A stretch of DNA of 64,000 nt from Xanthobacteraceae bacterium (GCA_004297465.1 SCUB01000023.1:309878-373877); one strand, 5' to 3'. Positions 35,786-45,645 are shown, numbered from the stretch's first letter. Notes: a model not told the origin generated them from the sequence alone. Numbers and translations: made by a program.

Positions 35786-36268
35786 TCAGGCCCGGTGATA
35801 GGGATGGCCCGACAGGATCGTCGTGGCGCGGTAAATCTGTTCCATCAGCATGATGCGCGCCATCTGGTGCGGCCAGGTGGCGGCGCCGAACGCCAGGACG
35901 AGCTGTGCCTTGCGCCGCAATTCGGGCGAAAGTCCGTCCGCTCCGCCGATGACGAACACCAGATCGGGGGCGCCGCCATCGCGCCAGGCCGCGATCTGCC
36001 GCGCCAGCGCCGCGCTGTCGAGATTTTTTCCGCGCTCGTCGAGCCCGACGATGATGGCGCGCTCGGGGATCAGCGCCGCGATAGCGGCCGCTTCCTCGGC
36101 CATGCGCGTCGCCGGCTCGCGGGCGCGGCTTTCGGCCAGTTCATGGATGTCGAGCCCGCGCAAGCCAAGGCGGCGCCCGGCGGCGTCGGCGCGCTGGTGA
36201 TAGCGCTCGACAAGATCGCGCTCCGGGCCCTGCTTGAGGCGGCCGACCGCGATCACGGCAATGCGCAT
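35786..36268 (-). CDS. rlmH: 23S rRNA pseudouridine1915 N3-methyltransferase
   Basis: A 160-residue SPOUT methyltransferase. The N-terminus [16 protein letters not shown] and the C-terminal knot with [17 protein letters not shown] and the end GHPYHRA are diagnostic of RlmH. It methylates pseudouridine 1915 in helix 69 of 23S rRNA on assembled ribosomes. It lies 25 bases after rsfS and two bases before envC, so it bridges ribosome and cell-wall genes in one transcript. The longer open frame upstream overlaps rsfS and is not used. Confidence 0.95.
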   Translation of the reverse strand: MRIAVIAVGRLKQGPERDLVERYHQRADAAGRRLGLRGLDIHELAESRAREPATRMAEEAAAIAALIPERAIIVGLDERGKNLDSAALARQIAAWRDGGAPDLVFVIGGADGLSPELRRKAQLVLAFGAATWPHQMARIMLMEQIYRATTILSGHPYHRA

Positions 36269-36293
36269 CGCTTCGCTTCCGCCGGATGCGGGA

Positions 36294-36689
36294 TCAGGAC
36301 GCCGGCTGTGCCGTCCGCGCCGCCGCCCACATCTTCTCCAGATTGTAGAACGCGCGGACCTCGGGCCGGAACACATGCACGATGACGTCGCCGGCGTCGA
36401 TCAGCACCCAGTCGCAATTGGGCATGCCCTCGACATGGACGCCCTTGATGCCGGCGTCGTGCAGATCCTTCACCACATGCTCCGCGATCGCGCCGACATG
36501 CCGGTTGGCCCGGCCGGTGGCGACGACCATGTAATCGGTGATGGAGGATTGTCCGCGAAGATCGATGGTGATCGTCTCTTCCGCCTTCATGTCGTCAAGG
36601 CGGGCGAGGATCAGGTTCAGGGTTCTGCCGGCATCAGCGGGTGCCGGGGGAACCGCAGCGGGCGCAGCTTTCCTGGTCGCCCTCGACAA
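36294..36689 (-). CDS. rsfS: ribosomal silencing factor RsfS
   Basis: A 131-residue RsfS/Iojap protein. The core is [35 protein letters not shown] and [17 protein letters not shown], ending FYNLEKMW. It binds L14 and blocks 50S-30S joining when nutrients are scarce. No ATG fits the N-terminus: the frame opens with TTG at 36689, with CTG/ATT codons four to five positions upstream after an AAGGAA, and the first ATG is only at MKAEET, which is inside the domain. The start is therefore uncertain and probably non-ATG. It lies between nadD and rlmH as usual in alphaproteobacteria. Confidence 0.9.
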   Translation of the reverse strand: MSRATRKAAPAAVPPAPADAGRTLNLILARLDDMKAEETITIDLRGQSSITDYMVVATGRANRHVGAIAEHVVKDLHDAGIKGVHVEGMPNCDWVLIDAGDVIVHVFRPEVRAFYNLEKMWAAARTAQPAS

Positions 36690-36799
36690 TACAGAAATGG
36701 ACAGGGATCGTTCCTTTCACTGTATCGCAGGCGCTGATTCCCGCGCCTGCTGGCATGTTACTCACATATGGTTAACGCTTTCAATCCGGCCAAGGGGCA

Positions 36800-37438
36800 T
36801 TATGGCGCGGAGAAAAGAGCGTGTTTCTTCGGATCGCGCCGCAGCATGGTCGATGACAATGGCGATTTGAGGCCATGCAGGAAGACCCAGGCCGGCGGCG
36901 TCCGGTCCGCCAGCCGCGCCGCCTTGTCCTCGGCGAGCCGGTAGCGCGCCAGCGCCAGCGCGGCGGGCGAAGCCAGCGCGCGAAAGCCGTGCGGCGGCCG
37001 GTCGATCACCGCCATCGGAACGCGCCGCGCCAGCCGCGTCCAATTGTGCCAGCGGTGAAACGTGAAGAGATTGTCGGCGCCCATCAGCCACACGAAACGC
37101 ACCGCCGGACAACGCCGGCGCAGGAACGCGACGGTGTCGTCGCTGTAGCGCGTGCCGATGACGGCCTCGAGACAGGACACGTCGATGCGCGGATGTCGTG
37201 CAAGACGCCGCGCCGCGTGGAGGCGCGCCGCCAGCGGCGCGAGATCGCCGGGCTCTTTGAGCGGATTGCCCGGCGTCACCAGCCACCACACGCGGTCGAG
37301 CCCGAGCCGCTTCATGGCGAACAGGCTGGCTTCGCGGTGGGTGGCGTGGGGCGGATTGAACGAGCCGCCGAGCAGGCCGATGCGCGAGCCCGGCCCGTGC
37401 GGCGGCAGCGCGATCCATTCACGCATGCGCGCGCTCAC
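36800..37438 (-). CDS. nadD: nicotinate-nucleotide adenylyltransferase
   Basis: A 212-residue Nad[15 protein letters not shown] is the nucleotidyltransferase HxGH-type motif, [13 protein letters not shown] forms the substrate pocket, and [12 protein letters not shown] is the ISSTxxR motif. It adenylates nicotinate mononucleotide in NAD synthesis. A GTG start at 37438 overlaps the proA TGA as GTGA, which argues for coupling; an ATG four codons later (37426) is the alternative. About 110 non-coding bases separate it from rsfS. Confidence 0.95.
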   Translation of the reverse strand: MSARMREWIALPPHGPGSRIGLLGGSFNPPHATHREASLFAMKRLGLDRVWWLVTPGNPLKEPGDLAPLAARLHAARRLARHPRIDVSCLEAVIGTRYSDDTVAFLRRRCPAVRFVWLMGADNLFTFHRWHNWTRLARRVPMAVIDRPPHGFRALASPAALALARYRLAEDKAARLADRTPPAWVFLHGLKSPLSSTMLRRDPKKHALFSAP

Positions 37439-38727
37439 GGACGGGTCTGGCCATTGCCGTGAACGCGGTACTTGAAGCTGGTGAGCTGTTCGACGCCGAC
37501 CGGCCCGCGCGCGTGGAACTTACCGGTGGCGATGCCGATCTCGGCGCCGAAGCCGAACTCGCCGCCATCGGCGAACTGCGTCGAGGCGTTGTGCAGCACG
37601 ATGGCGGAATCGACCTCGGCGAGGAAGCGCGCGGCGCGCGCGGCATCGTCGGTGACGATGGCGTCGGTGTGATGCGAGCCGTGGCGCTCGATATGGGCGA
37701 TGGCGTCATCGAGGCCGTCGACCACGCGCGCGGCGATGACGGCGTCGAGATATTCTGTGTCCCAGTCCTCGGCGCCCGCCGGCCTGACGCGCTTGTCGCA
37801 GCCCTGCACGGCGGCGTCGCCGCGCACCTCGCAGCCGGCCTCGATCAGCATGACGACAAGCGGCGCCAGATGCGTCGCCGCCGCGGCGCGGTCGACGAGC
37901 AGCGTCTCGGCCGCGCCGCACACGCCGGTGCGCCGCATCTTGGCGTTGAGCACGATGGTTTTGGCCATGGCGAGGTCGGCGGCGCCATCGACATAGACGT
38001 GATTGATGCCCTCGAGATGGGCGAACACCGGCACGCGCGCCTCCGCCTGCACGCGCGCCACCAGGCTCTTGCCGCCGCGCGGCACGATGACGTCGATGGC
38101 GTTGTCGAGGCCGCCGAGCATCAGGCCGACCGCGGCGCGCTCGCGCGTCGGCACCAGGAGGATGGCGTCTTCCGGCAGCCCGGCCCGGCGCAGGCCGGCG
38201 AGCTGGCAATCGTGGATGGCGCGGCACGAACGCAGGCTTTCCGAACCGCCGCGCAGGATCACGGCGTTGCCGGCCTTGAGGCACAGCGCGCCGGCATCGG
38301 CGGTGACGTTGGGGCGGCTTTCGAAGATCACGCCGATGACGCCGAGCGGCACGCGCACGCGCTCGATGGTCAGGCCGTTGGGTCGGGTCCAGCTCTCGGT
38401 GATGGTGCCGACCGGATCGGCGACGCCGCGCACGATCTCGAGGCCGTCGGCCATGGCGGCGACGCGCTTTTCATCGAGCGCGAGGCGGTCGAGGAAGGCG
38501 GTCGTGGCGCCGGCGGCGCGCGCCTCGGCGACATCCTCGGCGTTGGCGGCGAGGATCGCGGCGCTGCCGGCGCGGATGGCCTCGGCCATGGCGTCGAGCG
38601 CGGCGTTCTTGGCCTCGGTCGGGGCGAGCGCCAGCACGCGCGCCGCCGCTCTGGCGCGGCGGGCGAGGTCGCGCATCAGCGCGGCAAGATCGGGGCTGCC
38701 GTCAACGGCCTTCAACGGGGCGGTCAT
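37435..38727 (-). CDS. proA: glutamate-5-semialdehyde dehydrogenase (gamma-glutamyl phosphate reductase)
   Basis: A 430-residue ALDH-superfamily enzyme. The catalytic cysteine lies in [14 protein letters not shown], the NADP-binding region includes [23 protein letters not shown], and the C-terminal [19 protein letters not shown] is the ProA signature. It reduces gamma-glutamyl phosphate to the semialdehyde in proline synthesis. A GA-repeat (GAGAGAGAGA) immediately before the ATG acts as the ribosome site. It is 172 bases downstream of proB with hairpins in between, and overlaps nadD. Confidence 0.97.
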   Translation of the reverse strand: MTAPLKAVDGSPDLAALMRDLARRARAAARVLALAPTEAKNAALDAMAEAIRAGSAAILAANAEDVAEARAAGATTAFLDRLALDEKRVAAMADGLEIVRGVADPVGTITESWTRPNGLTIERVRVPLGVIGVIFESRPNVTADAGALCLKAGNAVILRGGSESLRSCRAIHDCQLAGLRRAGLPEDAILLVPTRERAAVGLMLGGLDNAIDVIVPRGGKSLVARVQAEARVPVFAHLEGINHVYVDGAADLAMAKTIVLNAKMRRTGVCGAAETLLVDRAAAATHLAPLVVMLIEAGCEVRGDAAVQGCDKRVRPAGAEDWDTEYLDAVIAARVVDGLDDAIAHIERHGSHHTDAIVTDDAARAARFLAEVDSAIVLHNASTQFADGGEFGFGAEIGIATGKFHARGPVGVEQLTSFKYRVHGNGQTRP

Positions 38728-38852
38728 CGCTCTCTCTCTCTCAGCTCTACTCTCATTATAGGAAGCGCGCGGTCCGGGTGCAAAACCACCCGGTTTGCCG
38801 CGCCCTTCGATTTGCGGCCCTATCGTGGAAACCGCCTGGCGGCGAGGCGGGG

Positions 38853-38894
38853 GTCGGCCAATGGCCCAGCTCTCGGCCTCGGCCAGTGGCCGAC
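38853..38894 (-). terminator. long inverted repeat after proB
   Basis: GTCGGCCAATGGCC (38853-38866) and GGCCAGTGGCCGAC (38881-38894) pair over 14 bases with one mismatch and a 14-base loop, immediately beyond the proB stop on the minus strand. There is no T-run, so it may be a 3'-end stabiliser or rho-assisted terminator. Confidence 0.5.
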
Positions 38895-38899
38895 GGGGG

Positions 38900-40027
38900 T
38901 CAGGCCGGCGGGCCGACCACGAGGTCGTCGCGGTGGATGATCTCGGGGCGGCTGTCGGGGCCCAGGATCGCGAGCACGTCGGCCGACGAGCGGCCGCGGA
39001 TCTGCTCGGCGTCGGCGGCGTCGTGGGCGCTCAGGCCGCGCCCGATCTCGTGGCCGTCGGGACCTCGCACGATCACCGCGTCGCCGCGCGCGAACTGGCC
39101 TTCCACCCGGATCACCCCGGCCGGCAGCAGGCTGCGGCCGCCGCGCAGCGCCGTGACCGCGCCGGCGTCGATGGTGAGCGTGCCCTTCGGCTCCAGCGAG
39201 CCGGCGATCCAGCGCTTGCGCGCGGTCACCGGATTGGCCGGCGTCAGGAACCAGGTGCAGGGGGCGCCGTCGGCAATGGCCCTGAGCGGATGCTCGATCA
39301 GCCCGGAGGCGATCACCATGTGGGTGCCGCCGGTGGTGGCGATCTTGCCGGCCTCGATCTTGGTGCGCATGCCGCCGCGCGACAGCTCCGACTGCGCCGC
39401 GCCCGCCATGGCCTCGATCTCCGGGGTGATGGCGGCGACGACGGCGATGCGCGCGGCGTTGGGATTGGCGCCGGGCGGCGAATCATAAAGCCCGTCGATG
39501 TCGGACAGCAGCACCAGGAGGTCGGCGCTCGCCATGGTGGCGACGCGCGCGGCGAGGCGGTCGTTGTCGCCATAGCGGATCTCGGTGGTCGCCACGGTGT
39601 CGTTCTCGTTGATGACCGGCACCGCGCGCCAGTCGAGGAGCTTGGCGATGGTGTTGCGCGCGTTGAGATAGCGGCGGCGCTCCTCTGTGTCCTGCAGCGT
39701 AACCAGCACCTGTCCGGCGCCGATGCCGTGCTGGCCCAATACCTCCGACCAGATGCGGGCGAGCGCGATCTGCCCGACCGCGGCGGCGGCCTGGCTCTCC
39801 TCGAGCTTGAGCGCGCCGCGCGGCAATTTGAGCCGGCTGCGCCCGAGCGCGATCGAGCCCGACGACACCACGAGGATGTCGCGGCCCTCGCCATGCAGCG
39901 CGGCGATGTCGGCGGCCAGCGCCGTCAGCCAGCGTTCGCGCACCTCGCCGGCGGCGGAATCGATCAGGAGCGAGGAGCCGACCTTGATGACGATGCGGCG
40001 GAACTGCGAGAGCGCGGGGCGGGACAT
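38900..40027 (-). CDS. proB: glutamate 5-kinase
   Basis: A 375-residue ProB with an amino-acid-kinase domain ([59 protein letters not shown]) and a C-terminal PUA domain (about 280-370). It phosphorylates glutamate as the first, proline-inhibited step of proline synthesis. It is preceded by obgE 74 bases upstream on the same strand and followed by proA. Confidence 0.97.
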   Translation of the reverse strand: MSRPALSQFRRIVIKVGSSLLIDSAAGEVRERWLTALAADIAALHGEGRDILVVSSGSIALGRSRLKLPRGALKLEESQAAAAVGQIALARIWSEVLGQHGIGAGQVLVTLQDTEERRRYLNARNTIAKLLDWRAVPVINENDTVATTEIRYGDNDRLAARVATMASADLLVLLSDIDGLYDSPPGANPNAARIAVVAAITPEIEAMAGAAQSELSRGGMRTKIEAGKIATTGGTHMVIASGLIEHPLRAIADGAPCTWFLTPANPVTARKRWIAGSLEPKGTLTIDAGAVTALRGGRSLLPAGVIRVEGQFARGDAVIVRGPDGHEIGRGLSAHDAADAEQIRGRSSADVLAILGPDSRPEIIHRDDLVVGPPA

Positions 40028-40101
40028 GGGAGGAAAAAACTTTCAGGAAGAAAATTCTGGAACCTTCGCGGGCGGGCAACTCTGGCGAACGGACGCTTTC
40101 G

Positions 40102-41184
<1,083 letters not shown>

Positions 41185-41214
41185 TCAATTGTGTCCGGGA
41201 AGGCTTATAGCGGA

Positions 41215-41811
41215 TCAGGCGACGCGGCGCACCGGTTGCCATTGCCGGAGCGAGGCCCAGACGTGGCGCGGCAGCCGCAGCCGGTCGACCGGGGTGGAGA
41301 ACCCCAGCGCCTGGAAGCGGTGCAACTCGACGCCGGTCCACTGGAAGCCGCATTTCTCCAGGATGCGCCGCGAGGCCGGATTGGCCACGCGGGCGCCGGA
41401 GACAAGGCTGTCGGCATCGAGCGTCTCGAAGGCGTAGTCGATCGCGCCGCGAACGGCTTCGGTGCCGTAGCCATGGCCCCAATAGGCAAAGCCAAGCCAG
41501 TAGCCCAGCTCGAAGCTGGCCTCGCCGATCGCGCTCAGGCCGCACAGGCCGATCAGCACGCGCTCGCGCGTCTCGATGGCGAAGGTGGTTTCGCGCCGGT
41601 TGCCGGCCAGCGACGTGACGAAGTCTTCCGCGTCCCGCATCGTGTACGGATGCGGCAGGCGGCGGGTGTTCTCGGCAATGCGGCGATCGTTGGCGAGCAG
41701 CGCGATTGCTTTTACGTCCGCGAGGGCCGGCCGGCGCAGGACCAGGCGCTGTGTCTCGAGGACGCCACTACAGTTTTCGAACAGGGGCTGAGTCGGGATA
41801 TCCTGCAGCAT
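41215..41811 (-). CDS. GNAT N-acetyltransferase, RimJ/RimL type
   Basis: A 198-residue acetyltransferase of the ribosomal-protein/amino-acid acetylating RimJ/RimL group. TQRLVLRRPALADVKAIA at the N-terminus, ELGYWLGFAYWGHGYGTEA (acetyl-CoA loop) and NPASRRILEKCGF are the hallmarks. The substrate is not predictable. The ATG at 41811 with GAGAG upstream is preferred over a longer frame that enters the terminator of the ribosomal-protein operon. Its location between obgE and rpmA, genes usually adjacent in this group of bacteria, is shared with several relatives. Confidence 0.88.
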   Translation of the reverse strand: MLQDIPTQPLFENCSGVLETQRLVLRRPALADVKAIALLANDRRIAENTRRLPHPYTMRDAEDFVTSLAGNRRETTFAIETRERVLIGLCGLSAIGEASFELGYWLGFAYWGHGYGTEAVRGAIDYAFETLDADSLVSGARVANPASRRILEKCGFQWTGVELHRFQALGFSTPVDRLRLPRHVWASLRQWQPVRRVA

Positions 41812-41885
41812 CGGGGTTCTCTCTTCGATTTTCCGCCGGGCAGGGGCGCCAGCCGTGGCGGGATTTGCGAGCAGATCGCAAAGCA

Positions 41886-41915
41886 AAAGGGGAGCCGGCA
41901 TCCCGTCTCCCCTTT
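41886..41915 (-). terminator. terminator of the rplU-rpmA operon
   Basis: AAAGGGGAG (41886-41894) pairs with CTCCCCTTT (41907-41915). On the minus strand the stem is followed by TTTTG. It lies 66 bases after the rpmA stop. Confidence 0.8.
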
Positions 41916-41980
41916 AGAACCCTCTTCGGTCCCTCCGGTTCCAACAGGCGCCGGTGGACTCGAAAATTTTGTCCACCTCG

Positions 41981-42253
41981 TTATTCGGCCGCGGCCTCCA
42001 TGGCCGGAATCACCGACACATAGACGCGGCCCTTGGCTTTGGTACGGAACTCGACGCGACCGGCCACGGTCGCGAACAGAGTATGATCCACACCCATGCC
42101 AACATTATGACCGGGGTGCCATTTGGTGCCGCGCTGGCGCGCGATGATATTGCCCGGAATCACCTGTTCGCCGCCAAAGGTCTTGATGCCGAGGCGCTTA
42201 CCCGCGGAATCGCGCCCGTTGCGCGATGAACCGCCTGCTTTCTTGTGAGCCAT
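41981..42253 (-). CDS. rpmA: 50S ribosomal protein L27
   Basis: A 90-residue bL27. [20 protein letters not shown] is the conserved N-terminus that reaches toward the peptidyl-transferase centre, followed by [21 protein letters not shown]. No cleavable N-terminal extension (as in Firmicutes) is present. GGAG precedes the ATG at 42253; ten extra in-frame codons upstream are not needed. It is co-transcribed with rplU, 64 bases away. Confidence 0.98.
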   Translation of the reverse strand: MAHKKAGGSSRNGRDSAGKRLGIKTFGGEQVIPGNIIARQRGTKWHPGHNVGMGVDHTLFATVAGRVEFRTKAKGRVYVSVIPAMEAAAE

Positions 42254-42317
42254 TGTCGTCTCCGACGTCTCTGAAACCTGCAAGGTGATTCCGTGACGGA
42301 ATCATCTTGCGTGTGAA

Positions 42318-42773
42318 TTAGTCCTTCGCCTTGGCCTTCGCCGCCGGCTTCCGGGCCGGCGCCTTCTTCTTCGGCGCGGCCTCGGCTCCCTCGGCGGCTT
42401 CCGCCGCCGGGCTCGCCTCGACCTTGGCCGGCTTCGGCTTCGCGGTCACGGTCGGCTTGTTGCCGTCGGTCAGGATCTGAGCGATCCGGATCACCGTGTA
42501 CTCGTCGCGATAGCCGCGCCTGCGGCGCGAATTCTTGCGGCGGCGCTTCTTGAAGGTGATGACCTTCGGGCCGCGCTTGTGTTCAACGAGCTCGGCGGCG
42601 ACCAGGGCCCCGCTCACCGTCGGGCTGCCCAGCGTCACGCTGTCGCCCCCGACGACGAGAACCTCGCCGAGCTGCACGATATCGCCGGGCTCGCCGGCGA
42701 TCTTGCCAATTCTGAGCACATCGTCCGGGGCAACGCGGTACTGCTTGCCGCCGGTTTTGATGACTGCGAACAT
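42318..42773 (-). CDS. rplU: 50S ribosomal protein L21
   Basis: A 151-residue bL21. The normal domain covers residues 1-103 (MFAVIKTGGKQYRVAPDDV, HKRGPKVITFKKRRRKNSRR, GYRDEYTVIRI). A further 45-residue Lys/Ala/Pro-rich tail (KPKPAKVEASPA ... KAKAKD) is an extension typical of Rhizobiales. AAGGGA precedes the ATG at 42773. It is the first gene of the rplU-rpmA operon, with a predicted promoter about 150 bases upstream. Confidence 0.97.
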   Translation of the reverse strand: MFAVIKTGGKQYRVAPDDVLRIGKIAGEPGDIVQLGEVLVVGGDSVTLGSPTVSGALVAAELVEHKRGPKVITFKKRRRKNSRRRRGYRDEYTVIRIAQILTDGNKPTVTAKPKPAKVEASPAAEAAEGAEAAPKKKAPARKPAAKAKAKD

Positions 42774-42925
42774 CGTTTTTCCCTTCGTGTTCAGCTCCGG
42801 CGACGTCGGACGCGCCGGCTTCTTGTCAGTCGTGAAACCGCTAAGTGGTTGGTTTATTTTATGTTGTTGTGGCATGCGCGCACAAAAACATGCGGCGCGA
42901 GCAAGTTCCCCGCGCCGAGGGCCGC

Positions 42926-42953
42926 ACTATAGGCTGGGACGCCTCCGAGTCAA
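42926..42953 (-). promoter_or_regulatory. predicted sigma-70-type promoter of rplU-rpmA
   Basis: On the minus strand TTGACT (42953-42948), a 16-base spacer and TATAGT (42931-42926) resemble a housekeeping promoter closely. Transcription would start near 42918, leaving a leader of about 145 bases before rplU. Confidence 0.65.
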
Positions 42954-43058
42954 GCAGACAGGGCGCCCAAAAGCGCATGCGATGGAAGGATTTGTCGGCC
43001 GGGCACCCGTCCCGGCGGCGCGCTGGCCGCGGGCGGCGCAATTGCGCCGTGGCGACGC

Positions 43059-43087
43059 TTGTATCGCCGTTCAACCTCGCCTAATAC
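43059..43087 (+). promoter_or_regulatory. predicted sigma-70-type promoter of tRNA-Ser
   Basis: TTGTAT (43059-43064), a 17-base spacer and TAATAC (43082-43087) fit a housekeeping promoter. The start would be near 43094, about 37 bases before the mature tRNA 5' end. Confidence 0.65.
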
Positions 43088-43130
43088 TCCGCCCCGCGAC
43101 CGGGCGGTGCGATCCGCCGTCGGCCCCACT

Positions 43131-43220
43131 GGAGAGGTGGCTGAGTGGTTGAAAGCACCGCACTCGAAATGCGGCATACTCGCAAGGGTATCGGGGGTTC
43201 GAATCCCTCCCTCTCCGCCA
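43131..43220 (+). tRNA. tRNA-Ser (anticodon CGA)
   Basis: A 90-base class II tRNA with the CCA end encoded. The acceptor arms are GGAGAGG (43131-43137) and CCTCTCC, the D-arm is GCTGAGTGGTTGAAAGC, the anticodon stem CCGCA/TGCGG holds the loop CTCGAAA with anticodon CGA at 43165-43167, and the T-arm has the invariant GGTTCGAATCC. The long variable arm (TACTCGCAAGGGTA) is typical of serine tRNAs. It reads UCG, a frequent codon in this GC-rich genome. Confidence 0.98.
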
Positions 43221-43227
43221 GTCGCCT

Positions 43228-43653
43228 CTAGCGCCTGACGTCCCTTGCCGGATGCCGACATCCGAGCGCGCGGCACGATGCGAACGCAATCACGATCCAC
43301 ACCGCGCAGCGCGTGGTCATCGCCACGACCGTGCGCATCTCGAACGCGCCGCCGCGCGCAACATGAACGCCGAACGCGGCGAATACGGCAAGCGACGCGA
43401 TGGCGATCGCCGCCGCCAGCACGGCGGCCCAGCGCTTCCACAGGAACAATCCGACGCCCGCGGCAATGTATGCAAAGCCGGCGGTGAAATTGAACCACAG
43501 CACGAAGGGCACGATGGCGCCGGCGCTGGCTCTTCGTTCCGCTCCGCCGAACAGCGGCAAGCCTCCGACAATGAGGGTGGCAATGCCGAAAATGACGGCA
43601 AACAGCGCCGCCGCGAGGGCCCAGCGCGGGCGAGGGAACGGGGATTCAACCAT
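43228..43653 (-). CDS. hypothetical four-helix membrane protein
   Basis: A 141-residue protein with four hydrophobic segments: ALAAALFAVIFGIATLIVGG, IVPFVLWFNFTAGFAYIAAG, RWAAVLAAAIAIASLAVFAA and MTTRCAVWIVIAFASCRALG. It has no recognisable family motif. AAAGAGG precedes the ATG at 43653, which is preferred over a longer frame with a non-hydrophobic lead. It is divergent from the Crp/FNR-type gene with a 113-base shared upstream region, so it may be under the same control. It converges with the tRNA gene. Confidence 0.72.
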   Translation of the reverse strand: MVESPFPRPRWALAAALFAVIFGIATLIVGGLPLFGGAERRASAGAIVPFVLWFNFTAGFAYIAAGVGLFLWKRWAAVLAAAIAIASLAVFAAFGVHVARGGAFEMRTVVAMTTRCAVWIVIAFASCRALGCRHPARDVRR

Positions 43654-43755
43654 GGTCAGCCTCTTTATTGCCGCGCAGGGTGCTGATAATTCTGCGCCAG
43701 CGCAAGCAGGTTTCCGCCGCCACGCGCCGGCGGGGCGCGGTTTAGACATCGGACA

Positions 43756-43769
43756 TTGATAAAGTCATG
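43756..43769. promoter_or_regulatory. FNR/DNR-type half-site before the regulator gene
   Basis: TTGAT-AAAG-TCATG has one perfect left half-site of the FNR/DNR box (TTGAT-N4-ATCAA) and a poor right half. It overlaps the start codon of the Crp/FNR-type gene, where binding would block expression (autorepression). A single half-site can occur by chance. Confidence 0.3.
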
Positions 43770-44492
43770 GCATCCAGCCCCACGGCCGACGATCTCGAGG
43801 TGGTTCGCCAAATCGACGTCTTCAGCGGCGTTAAGCCGCTCGATTTCCAGCGGCTGGTCGCGCCGGCGGTCACCCTGACGTTCAGGGCGGGGGACACCGT
43901 GTTCCTGCAGGGCGATCCCGCCATGTCGCTGTTCATGGTGGTCGATGGCTGGATCAAGCTCTATCACATCACCTCTTCGGGCAAGGAAGCCGTGATCCAT
44001 GTGTTCACCCGGGGCGAGAGCATCGCCCAGGCGGTGGCGTTCACCGGGCAGAGCTACCCGGCGGCGGCCGAGGCGGCGAGCGAGGCCCGCATCGTCCGCA
44101 TTCCCGCCGCCCACATCATCAAGTGCATCCGCGATACGCCGGAGATCGCGATCGCCATGATCGCGTCGACCTCCCAGCACCTGCATCAGCTTGTCGAGCA
44201 GGTCGCGCAGCTCAAGGTGCAGTCCGCGGTGCAGCGGGTCGCGGAGTTCCTGGTCTCGCTGTGCCCTGCCGGCAAGGGACCGTTCACGATTGCGCTGCCT
44301 TACGGGAAGGTTCTGATCGCGGGCCGGCTGGGCATCAAGCCCGAATCGCTGTCACGCGCCTTCGCGGCGCTCCGCAACGCGGGAATCGAGGTGCGCGACC
44401 TGAAGGTGATCGTGCGCGATGTCAGCGTGTTGCGCCGCGTCGCGACGGGGAATCGCCGCGCCCGCCGCGACCCGCAGGCGGCGGGCGACTAG
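43767..44492 (+). CDS. Crp/FNR-family transcription regulator, DNR/NnrR-like
   Basis: A 241-residue regulator. An N-terminal cyclic-nucleotide-binding-type beta-barrel (about 15-120) is followed by a dimer helix (about 125-165) and a winged HTH whose recognition helix PESLSRAFAAL carries the ExxSR residues used by FNR to read TTGAT. The N-terminal cysteine cluster of FNR is absent (only C120 and C166), so oxygen sensing by a [4Fe-4S] cluster is excluded. It fits the DNR/NnrR group, which respond to NO, often through heme. It stands 1.2 kb before the NO-reductase-like operon, whose upstream region has a TTGAC-N4-GTTAA site. The ligand and targets are inferred. Confidence 0.85.
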   Translation: MASSPTADDLEVVRQIDVFSGVKPLDFQRLVAPAVTLTFRAGDTVFLQGDPAMSLFMVVDGWIKLYHITSSGKEAVIHVFTRGESIAQAVAFTGQSYPAAAEAASEARIVRIPAAHIIKCIRDTPEIAIAMIASTSQHLHQLVEQVAQLKVQSAVQRVAEFLVSLCPAGKGPFTIALPYGKVLIAGRLGIKPESLSRAFAALRNAGIEVRDLKVIVRDVSVLRRVATGNRRARRDPQAAGD

Positions 44493-44498
44493 GATCGG

Positions 44499-45053
44499 TC
44501 ACGATCTGGCGTGCGCGCCGGCGGAAAGCGCCGCGAATTTATCGATCTCGGTGGCATGCGCCTGAAAATAGTATTTCAGCCAGTAGGTGAAAGAGTGAGG
44601 CTCGCGCGCGATCGCGCGGGCGATCTCGTGTGGCGTCAGGAAATCGATGTCGATGATCTCATCGGCATTGGGAATGACCGGACCCGCCATTTCCCCGAAA
44701 TAGACATAGACGAACTCGTTCTCGTGCATGCCGTTGTCGAGCTCGGCGCGGTAGCGGGCGAAAAAGCCGAACCGCAGCTTCGCGCTAATGCCGAGTTCCT
44801 CGCCGAGCCGCCGCCGCGCGCCCCGGAGGGTAGGTTCATGAACCCTGGGATGCCCGCAGCATGAGTTCGCCCACAGCCCGCCCGAGTGGTACTTGCGCGG
44901 ATGGCGCCGCTGCAGCAGCAAGCGGCCGTCGCTGTCGACCAGGAAGATGGAAAACGCCCGGTGCAGCAGGCCGTCGCGATGCACGGCATGCTTGGTCGCG
45001 GTGCCGACGGCGCGGTTGCGTTCGTCGACCAGGATCAGGTTCTCATCGCTCAT
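44499..45053 (-). CDS. idi: isopentenyl-diphosphate delta-isomerase (type I)
   Basis: A 184-residue type I IPP isomerase, a Nudix-fold enzyme that interconverts isopentenyl and dimethylallyl diphosphate. The active-site cysteine is in NSCCGHPR and the acidic partner in HENEFVYVYFGE; LLLQRRHPRKYHSGGLWAN is the family strand-helix signature. Idi is optional in bacteria with the MEP pathway and increases flux to quinones, carotenoids or prenyl groups; it is 3 kb from the heme O synthase that uses farnesyl diphosphate. The ATG at 45053 matches homologue length; one five codons earlier is possible. The gene is convergent with the regulator gene six bases away. Confidence 0.93.
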   Translation of the reverse strand: MSDENLILVDERNRAVGTATKHAVHRDGLLHRAFSIFLVDSDGRLLLQRRHPRKYHSGGLWANSCCGHPRVHEPTLRGARRRLGEELGISAKLRFGFFARYRAELDNGMHENEFVYVYFGEMAGPVIPNADEIIDIDFLTPHEIARAIAREPHSFTYWLKYYFQAHATEIDKFAALSAGAHARS

Positions 45054-45111
45054 GGTTTGCAGGGGCATGTGTTTGGGTCTGCCGATGGCGGCGCGGACGG
45101 GGACACCGGCG

Positions 45112-45534
45112 TCAACGCAGCAGGGATTTTATCTTGGGCAGCACCGCTTCCTGCCACTGGGTGAGCCCGGATCGCTGCATGACGATCCGGCCGTCGGCGA
45201 TCACCAGCCACAGCGGGGCGCCGGCGCCCTTGCCGATGACCTGGCGGTAGGCACGCAGATCCTCGGGCCAATAATCGTCCTTGAGCAGGTCGAACAGTGC
45301 CGGCGATTTCACTTCGCGATAGGCCAGCCGGCTGAATTCAGCGGATTGGCGGAACGCGGGTTCCTGGTTGTTCTGCCAGATATTGCAGGGCGCGCAGTCT
45401 TCGGCGCCGACATAGAGCAGGGTGACGTTTGCCGGGGCGGCCGCCGTCCAGCCGGAGAGCCACGCGAGGGCGGTGATGGCGAGCAGGAGGCCGGTCGCCA
45501 CGCTCACTCCCTTTGCCGACAATTTCGTCAACAT
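45112..45534 (-). CDS. exported thioredoxin-like protein (SoxW-like)
   Basis: A 140-residue protein. A signal peptide/anchor (KGVSVATGLLLAITALAWLSG) is followed by a compact thioredoxin-like domain with the redox motif C48-A-P-C51 in YVGAEDCAPCNIWQ. The cis-proline region is GAPLWLVIADGRIV. It is probably periplasmic and could reduce the cysteines of SCO, of the CuA site or of c-type cytochromes. It is transcribed away from the oxidase-like operon and shares its 160-base upstream region, which argues for a linked role. The exact partner is inference. Confidence 0.75.
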   Translation of the reverse strand: MLTKLSAKGVSVATGLLLAITALAWLSGWTAAAPANVTLLYVGAEDCAPCNIWQNNQEPAFRQSAEFSRLAYREVKSPALFDLLKDDYWPEDLRAYRQVIGKGAGAPLWLVIADGRIVMQRSGLTQWQEAVLPKIKSLLR

Positions 45535-45606
45535 TCGATGGAGCCGTCCTTCATCGGGCAGATCATGACCGTCAACAAAATATTAGTTGCGGCTTGGCGG
45601 AGTTGC

Positions 45607-45620
45607 TTGACTGTAGTTAA
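45607..45620. promoter_or_regulatory. FNR/DNR-type box upstream of the oxidase-like operon
   Basis: TTGAC-TGTA-GTTAA is a near-symmetric 5-4-5 inverted repeat with the spacing and half-site sequence of FNR/DNR/NnrR boxes. It stands 75 bases before the first gene of the operon, a place suited to activation. The nearby Crp/FNR-type regulator has the residues that read such half-sites. Confidence 0.55.
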
Positions 45621-45629
45621 GTCGCGACG

Positions 45630-45645
45630 GTATTGCATCCAATAC
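45630..45645. promoter_or_regulatory. second palindrome upstream of the oxidase-like operon
   Basis: GTATTG-CATC-CAATAC is a perfect 6-4-6 inverted repeat ten bases downstream of the FNR/DNR-type box and 50 bases before the first start codon. Its ATTG/CAAT ends resemble the palindrome before the Rrf2 gene (52559-52576), though the spacing differs. It may be an Rrf2 operator or part of the promoter. Confidence 0.45.

Larger units (their letters stand above)
42774..43130. other. 357-base gap holding divergent rplU and tRNA-Ser promoters
   Basis: There is no gene between rplU and tRNA-Ser. The left 145 bases form a long rplU leader; the right part carries the tRNA promoter. Short frames crossing it lack coding features. 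The leader has the AT-rich segment TTGGTTTATTTTATGTTG (42848-42865), which could be part of a regulatory mRNA structure; I cannot identify a known element. Confidence 0.5.

Noticed and set aside
43228..43653. DoxX-type membrane protein
   Set aside because: Four hydrophobic helices are present but no DoxX motif could be confirmed, so it is left as hypothetical.
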